From Phil1 sp964487565 (GTDB taxonomy: Bacteria > Bacillota > Clostridia > Christensenellales > CAG-138): DNA of 64,000 nucleotides. Made by a program: the position numbers and the translations under genes. This document shows positions 59,911 through 64,000 of the stretch, in pieces. A model generated the notes under the pieces. It saw only the letters and a list, made by a program, of their open reading frames with translations. It was not told where the DNA came from and ran no database searches. Each line of letters starts with the position of its first letter. Within the stretch, counting starts at the first letter, position 1. The DNA lies in contig CAZARN010000008.1 of assembly GCA_964487565.1 (NCBI GenBank), forward strand, positions 23,467-87,466, in the 5' to 3' direction.

Positions 59911-60360
59911 TTATGTCTTTTGATAGAACACGTTGCCGCATTCGCGGCAGGTGACCTTTATGCGTCCCTTGCCGCGCGGCGCGCGCATTTCCTTTTTGCA
60001 GGAGGGGCATTTGAAATACTTGTATGTGCTGCGTTCGGCGCGCTTTCTGCGGTTGACGTCCGGATCGCCGAAAATCTTCTTTTTTATCGCAAGATACTTG
60101 TCGTTCTCACGCTGCCTTGCATAAATGTTTTTTGAAAATATCCTGAAATAGCCATATACGAGCTCCGCAAGCGCGATCCACCACAGTATGCTCGAAAGCA
60201 CGCCGTTTAACACCGAGCCTGTAAGCATGGATATGATGAGGAATATCAGCGCGCTCCACGTCAAAAAACGCGAAAAGGCGTCGTTGCCGTTCCTGCCCTC
60301 AAAAAAACGGCGCATCCTTTCCGAAAAAGGCACCTTCTGCCCGTTTGTGTTCCTGCTCAT
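59911..60360 (-). CDS. Two-helix membrane protein with zinc ribbon, coupled to DnaK
   Basis: 149-aa paralogue of the protein at 42699-43121: basic N-terminus with GNDAFSRFLTWSALIFL, two membrane helices including SILWWIALAELVYGYF, then a zinc ribbon YFKCPSCKKEMRAPRGKGRI ... CRECG. The start overlaps the dnaK stop by 4 bases (ATGA), so the two are translated together. Coupling of an Hsp70 with a membrane zinc ribbon suggests recruitment of the chaperone to the membrane, by inference only. Confidence 0.83.
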   Translation of the reverse strand: MSRNTNGQKVPFSERMRRFFEGRNGNDAFSRFLTWSALIFLIISMLTGSVLNGVLSSILWWIALAELVYGYFRIFSKNIYARQRENDKYLAIKKKIFGDPDVNRRKRAERSTYKYFKCPSCKKEMRAPRGKGRIKVTCRECGNVFYQKT

Positions 60361-62060
60361 TGTTCCGTCCCCCTGAGTTCGTTTTCAAGATCGTCACACG
60401 CCATCACTATGCTTGGGTTGTTTTTGCTCTTTATCGCCTCGCGCAGTCTGTCAGCGCTGTACATTACCGTGCCCCGCTTTTCCTTGTCAAGCGTGTGCGG
60501 AAGGCGTTTGACGCGGTTCAGGAGCGTTTCCGCCCTGTCGCGCACGGCGGCGTCGTCCGTTGCGCGCCCGCTTGCCTCAGCATACCGCTCGGCGTCATGC
60601 ATCGCGCGTTCCATCTCGTCCGGGCTCATGTTCGACGAGCCTGTGATGGTGATGTCCTGCGCCTTTCCCGTGTCAAGATCGCGCGCGCTGACGTTGACTA
60701 TACCGTTTGCGTCGATCGAGAACGTGACCTCGATCTGCGGCACGCCGGCCATCGCGCGGCGTATGCCGGAAAGGCGGAATCTCCCAAGCTCCTTGTTCAT
60801 CGACGCGCGCGGATTCTCGCCCTGCAAAACATGCACTTCCACCGAGCTTTGAAAAGGCGCCGTCGTGGTGAACACCTGGCTCTTTATTATAGGTATTGAT
60901 GTGTTGCGGTTGATTATGCGCGTAAATTCGCCGCCGACCGTTTCGATACCAAGCGAAAGCGGCGTGACGTCAAGCAGCAGAAGACCGCTCACCGTGCCCG
61001 CGAGCACCCCGCCCTGAAGGCAGGCGCCCATCGCCACGCATTCATCGGGATTTATCCCGCGGAACGGCTCCTTGCCCGTTATCCTTCGCACAAGCTCCTG
61101 CACGGCGGGTATTCTTGACGAGCCGCCCACCATGAGGATTTTGCCGAGCTTGTCCGCCGTCACACCGGCGTCGCTCATCGCCTGACGCACGGGACCTTCC
61201 GTGGCCTTCACGAGATGGGACGTCAGCTCGTCGAACTTCGCCCTTGTCAGAACCGCCTCCATATGGACGGGCGTATCCTTTTTGCTCGCGATGAAAGGCA
61301 GATTTATCGTCGTTTCCACGGCGTTTGAAAGCTCTATTTTGGCGTTTTCCGCCGCCTCGCGCACGCGCTGCATCGCGACCGCGTCCCGCGTGAGATCGAT
61401 ATGGTTTGTCGCCTTGAAGGACGCGACGAGCCAATCGGCAACGCAATTGTCAAAATCATCCCCGCCCAGCCTGTTGTTGCCTGCCGTCGCCATCACCTCG
61501 ATGACGCCGTCGCTTATATCAAGCACCGAAACGTCGAACGTTCCGCCGCCGAGATCATACACCATCACCTTCTGCGCGGTCTCCTTGTCAACGCCGTATG
61601 CGAGCGCCGCAGAAGTCGGTTCGTTGATTATCCTTTCCACATTAAGGCCCGCGATCGTCCCCGCGTCCTTCGTGGCCTGACGCTGCGCATCAGAAAAATA
61701 TGCCGGCACGGTGATCACGGCGTCAGTCACGCTCTCGCCAAGATACGCCTCCGCATCCATCTTGAGCTTTTGCAGGATCATCGCGGAGATCTCCTGCGGA
61801 GTATAATGCTTCCCGTCGATATCTATCCGGCGCGCGGAGCCCATGTCGCGTTTGATGGAGCTTACCGTGCGCGTGGGATTCGTGACGGCCTGACGCTTCG
61901 CCGTATCCCCGACCAGACGCTTGCCGTCCTTTGTGAACGCAACGACCGAAGGCGTCGTGCGCTTGCCCTCCGCATTCGGGATGACCGAAGCCGTGCCGCC
62001 CTCCATGACCGCGGCGCAGGAATTTGTTGTGCCGAGGTCTATACCGATCATTTTTGACAT
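60357..62060 (-). CDS. DnaK-type Hsp70 with shortened lid
   Basis: 567-aa chaperone. The ATPase domain is complete: GIDLGTTNSCAAVMEGG, TVPAYFSDAQRQATKDAG, NEPTSAALAYG, VYDLGGGTFDVSVLDI, GGDDFD and MVGGSSRIPAVQ. The substrate domain (about residues 380-490) is intact with ASMNKELGRFRLSGI. The lid is ~50-70 residues shorter than in standard DnaK (~610-640 aa). The ATG at 62060 follows GAAAGGATACTGC. No grpE, dnaJ or hrcA is adjacent; the coupled partner is the zinc-ribbon protein. It is probably a second, specialised DnaK rather than the housekeeping one. Confidence 0.9.
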   Translation of the reverse strand: MSKMIGIDLGTTNSCAAVMEGGTASVIPNAEGKRTTPSVVAFTKDGKRLVGDTAKRQAVTNPTRTVSSIKRDMGSARRIDIDGKHYTPQEISAMILQKLKMDAEAYLGESVTDAVITVPAYFSDAQRQATKDAGTIAGLNVERIINEPTSAALAYGVDKETAQKVMVYDLGGGTFDVSVLDISDGVIEVMATAGNNRLGGDDFDNCVADWLVASFKATNHIDLTRDAVAMQRVREAAENAKIELSNAVETTINLPFIASKKDTPVHMEAVLTRAKFDELTSHLVKATEGPVRQAMSDAGVTADKLGKILMVGGSSRIPAVQELVRRITGKEPFRGINPDECVAMGACLQGGVLAGTVSGLLLLDVTPLSLGIETVGGEFTRIINRNTSIPIIKSQVFTTTAPFQSSVEVHVLQGENPRASMNKELGRFRLSGIRRAMAGVPQIEVTFSIDANGIVNVSARDLDTGKAQDITITGSSNMSPDEMERAMHDAERYAEASGRATDDAAVRDRAETLLNRVKRLPHTLDKEKRGTVMYSADRLREAIKSKNNPSIVMACDDLENELRGTEQ

Positions 62061-62173
62061 ATGCAGTATCCTTTCAATTCTTTTGGACATTTCATACTAT
62101 AACACCCTTTGCGCGCAATACGGTGTACTGAATGTGAAGGATTTTGAACACTTTTCCGATAAAAAACAACCTC

Positions 62174-62202
62174 TTGCATTTTCACAGGCTATGGTGTATC
62201 AT
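62174..62202 (+). promoter_or_regulatory. tRNA-Ala promoter
   Basis: TTGCAT (62174-62179), 17-base spacer, TATCAT (62197-62202), about 12 bases before the mature tRNA. Confidence 0.75.
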
Positions 62203-62214
62203 ATTTCGTGCCGT

Positions 62215-62290
62215 GGGGATATAGCTAAGTTGGTATAGCGCGGCGTTCGCAATGCTGAGGCCAGGGGTTCGAGTCCCCTTATCTCCACCA
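62215..62290 (+). tRNA. tRNA-Ala (anticodon CGC)
   Basis: 76 bases. The acceptor stem GGGGATA/TATCTCC, D arm GCTA/TAGC, anticodon arm with loop TTCGCAA (anticodon CGC, reading GCG) and T arm AGGGG TTCGAGT CCCCT all fold; A73 and CCA are encoded. The anticodon stem has two G-U pairs. Confidence 0.97.
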
Positions 62291-62297
62291 ACAGAAA

Positions 62298-62330
62298 ACC
62301 CGCAGAAAGTCTTACTTTTTGCGGGTATTT
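62298..62330 (+). terminator. tRNA terminator
   Basis: Stem ACCCGCA / TGCGGGT, extended inward by an AAAG / CTTTT pairing, followed by ATTTCTTT. Confidence 0.82.
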
Positions 62331-62403
62331 CTTTGCCTTGAAATCGAAGAAACAGCCAGTTTTTCACACACTTTTACTTTACGTCCGCTCGAGCAGCGGT
62401 TCG

Positions 62404-64000
62404 TTGAAGCCCGTTCCCGAACGGTTTGAGTCCCTTCGCTCGTTCATTCAAGAGACCTGTGACAACACGAATACCAAATTTGATGCCTTGGTCGCGCGGA
62501 AGATGGCGCTCTACAAGGCACAGGGCATGAAGCCTGGAACGCGGGAAGCATGGTTCCTGTCACAGCAGGCAGAACGCTTTGAGAAGGCGCGGGATATGTG
62601 GACAACCGCTCTTGCGGAAGCATCTGAGACGGCGGGGAGAGCGGAAGGGAACGCGGAGGGCGGAGAGATAAGGCGCTCTCTCCGAAGCAACAAGTATGAG
62701 GACTATGATAAGCCGATAACGAGTGCAGATATAGAGACATTGCGCGGCATAGGGCGAAAGAGCGTCAACGCATTCACAAGCGAGGATACGCTCAAGTCGC
62801 AAAAGTGGGCGCATAAGTTCTATAAACAGATGGGCACAAAGTCGCCGTTCTTTAGGGCATGGTTCGGTGAATGGAGGGGTCACGATGTTAGCAGTGTTAC
62901 GGTTACCAATATTCCTGAATATGTGGCATCAAATGAGGCGCGAAGTGCTAGCCGCGGTTCATTTGTAAATAAGGATACTACCACAAATGATGGAAAAACA
63001 AACGGGTGGTTGATTCGCGTATCACGAAATGGCGAAACAAATACGATATCTCATTCCGGTGAAGCTAAATTATCTGAACGAGGTTTGGCGGGGATACAAG
63101 GCTTAGTCGAGAATGCCGTGCTTCTTGACAGTGAAATTCATGAGCATCATGCAAACAACGCCCAAGATGATAGAATTACGTTCGACCATAAGATGTATGC
63201 GCTTGGTAAAAACACAGACGGAACTATAGCGTTGTATAGGCTAACCGTTGAGGAAACCTATCAAAGCTATAAAGAACCACAAGACAAGAGGTTTCACAAT
63301 CTCAAGTACATAGAAAAGGTAGCTGATAGCGTCGGCAGCCTTACCCGTGCTCAAGGGCACGGCGCAGAATCTACAAATGACGTATCAACTACTGACTATA
63401 AAGTATCCGATTTACTTGCGTTTGTCAAGAGGTATGATAATGAGTTTGTGGCAGGGCATGAAGTCAATCCCGCCTTGCTCAACGCTGACGGCACGCCGAA
63501 GAAGTTCTACCACGGGACTATGAACGGTGGTTTTACAGTATTCGGCGGAAAGGGCGCAGCGTTTTATTTCACCGACGATATGAACTACGCTGAACCGTTT
63601 GCAGGAATCGTAAGCCGTAATGGAGAAAAATATAACGCTATAGACGCCCTTGAAAAAGCAGGGAAGGCGAAGAGCCAAATATATCAAGCGTATCTAGCTT
63701 GTGAAAAACCGTTTGTTTTGAATGAGGGTGCGTCCATTGATGGAATTAACGTCTACGAAACTCTAGGTGATAGCCGGGAGCAGAATGAACGTATTTTCGA
63801 GGCAGTCAAAAAGGCGGGGTATGATTCCATTATGTTCCCCGACGGCGACACATCACAGGTAATTGTTTTCTCCCCCACGCAAATCAAGTCCGCCACGGAT
63901 AACATCGGCACATTTGACGGCAATAACCCCGATATCCGGTATTCCCTCCGCGAATCCAACATTGACGATTACACCGAGGCAGAATACAATAAATTCGGAT
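62404..64000 (+). CDS. Polyvalent protein fragment (LPD-like and ART-PolyVal-like), both ends missing
   Basis: One uninterrupted frame (codons at 1 mod 3) from inside the tRNA region to the window end, without a convincing start: TTG at 62404 and ATG at 62503 both lack a ribosome binding site. Reading along, a helical part (KMALYKAQGMKPGTREAWFL) leads to KSPFFRAWFGEWRGHD and a GWLIRVSRNGETNTISHSGE-type region with NAVLLDSEIHEHHANNAQDD, like LPD domains. This is followed by an ADP-ribosyltransferase-like region KKFYHGTMNGGFTVFGG, AAFYFTDDMNYAEPFAG and VIVFSPTQIKSATDNIGTFD. Such large multi-domain proteins belong to phages and conjugative elements. Base composition is AT-richer than the rest. 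Start choice is arbitrary. Confidence 0.72.
   Translation, partial: MKPVPERFESLRSFIQETCDNTNTKFDALVARKMALYKAQGMKPGTREAWFLSQQAERFEKARDMWTTALAEASETAGRAEGNAEGGEIRRSLRSNKYEDYDKPITSADIETLRGIGRKSVNAFTSEDTLKSQKWAHKFYKQMGTKSPFFRAWFGEWRGHDVSSVTVTNIPEYVASNEARSASRGSFVNKDTTTNDGKTNGWLIRVSRNGETNTISHSGEAKLSERGLAGIQGLVENAVLLDSEIHEHHANNAQDDRITFDHKMYALGKNTDGTIALYRLTVEETYQSYKEPQDKRFHNLKYIEKVADSVGSLTRAQGHGAESTNDVSTTDYKVSDLLAFVKRYDNEFVAGHEVNPALLNADGTPKKFYHGTMNGGFTVFGGKGAAFYFTDDMNYAEPFAGIVSRNGEKYNAIDALEKAGKAKSQIYQAYLACEKPFVLNEGASIDGINVYETLGDSREQNERIFEAVKKAGYDSIMFPDGDTSQVIVFSPTQIKSATDNIGTFDGNNPDIRYSLRESNIDDYTEAEYNKFG

Noticed and set aside
62215..64000. Integrase gene of the putative element
   Set aside because: No tyrosine or serine recombinase motif was found on either strand in this part.

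Overview
The window looks like a chromosomal segment of a high-GC, probably gut-type Clostridia (Bacillota) genome. The evidence is strong AGGAGG-type ribosome binding sites, TTGACA/TATAAT promoters, a T-box leader, a SAM-I riboswitch, three GEMM-I riboswitches, a YlxY/M16 gene pair arranged as in Bacillus, and gene types common in Clostridia (DUF5685-DnaJ, VTC-DUF4956, NusG_II-Gx-ApbE). The last ~1.1 kb is visibly more AT-rich. Genus-level assignment is not possible from sequence alone.

Layout. 1-2.6 kb (minus): M20 amidohydrolase, YlxY-like deacetylase, truncated M16 protease. 2.7-6.0 kb (minus): VTC / DUF4956 / DUF4353 lipoprotein cluster. 6.2-8.5 kb: two-gene ABC exporter. 8.7-12.85 kb (minus): hisS-aspS-rseC-trxA operon behind a T-box. 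13.0-20.5 kb (plus): cell-envelope genes (L,D-transpeptidase, VanX-like dipeptidase with SH3b, small lipoprotein, AlgI-like MBOAT, DHHW partner, VanW protein). 20.5-24.4 kb: EamA transporter, metK with SAM-I riboswitch, two zinc-ribbon membrane proteins. 24.5-27.5 kb: Lsa-type ABC-F gene with an apparent uORF leader, diverging from a NhaC antiporter. 27.5-31.7 kb (minus): six-gene operon mtnA-like / class II aldolase / NusG_II / Gx transporter / apbE / pcp. 31.8-41.7 kb: DUF2007, LuxR-type regulator, clpB, MATE pump, M20 dipeptidase with YfcC transporter, TrmO. 41.8-46.7 kb: a frameshifted TPR gene, a zinc-ribbon protein, DUF5685, a DnaJ-domain protein, a phosphohexomutase, a GNAT. 46.9-49.2 kb (minus): M28 peptidase and a LacI regulator.

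49.3-59.8 kb is the most notable region. It is a complete monoderm-type Tad/Flp pilus locus: a TadG-like protein, prepilin peptidase, two Flp pilins plus one prepilin-like ORF, TadE, CpaB, TadZ, TadA, TadB, TadC, DUF192 and a DivIVA-like coiled-coil protein with three 135-bp repeats. Three c-di-GMP-I (GEMM-I) riboswitches lie in it, one before the tadG-like gene and two in tandem before the peptidase and pilins. Two of them have intrinsic terminators that can pair alternatively with the aptamer, so pilus expression is probably governed by c-di-GMP at the RNA level.

59.9-64.0 kb: a short-lid DnaK translationally coupled to a zinc-ribbon membrane protein (paralogue of the one at 42.7 kb), then tRNA-Ala(CGC). 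Directly after the tRNA lies a 5'-truncated, off-window open frame resembling phage/conjugative-element polyvalent proteins (LPD-like and ART-PolyVal-like regions), which suggests a mobile-element boundary at the tRNA 3' end.

Overall the genes suggest an anaerobic, peptide-using bacterium (M20, M28, Pcp, YfcC) with an elaborated envelope and extensive riboregulation.
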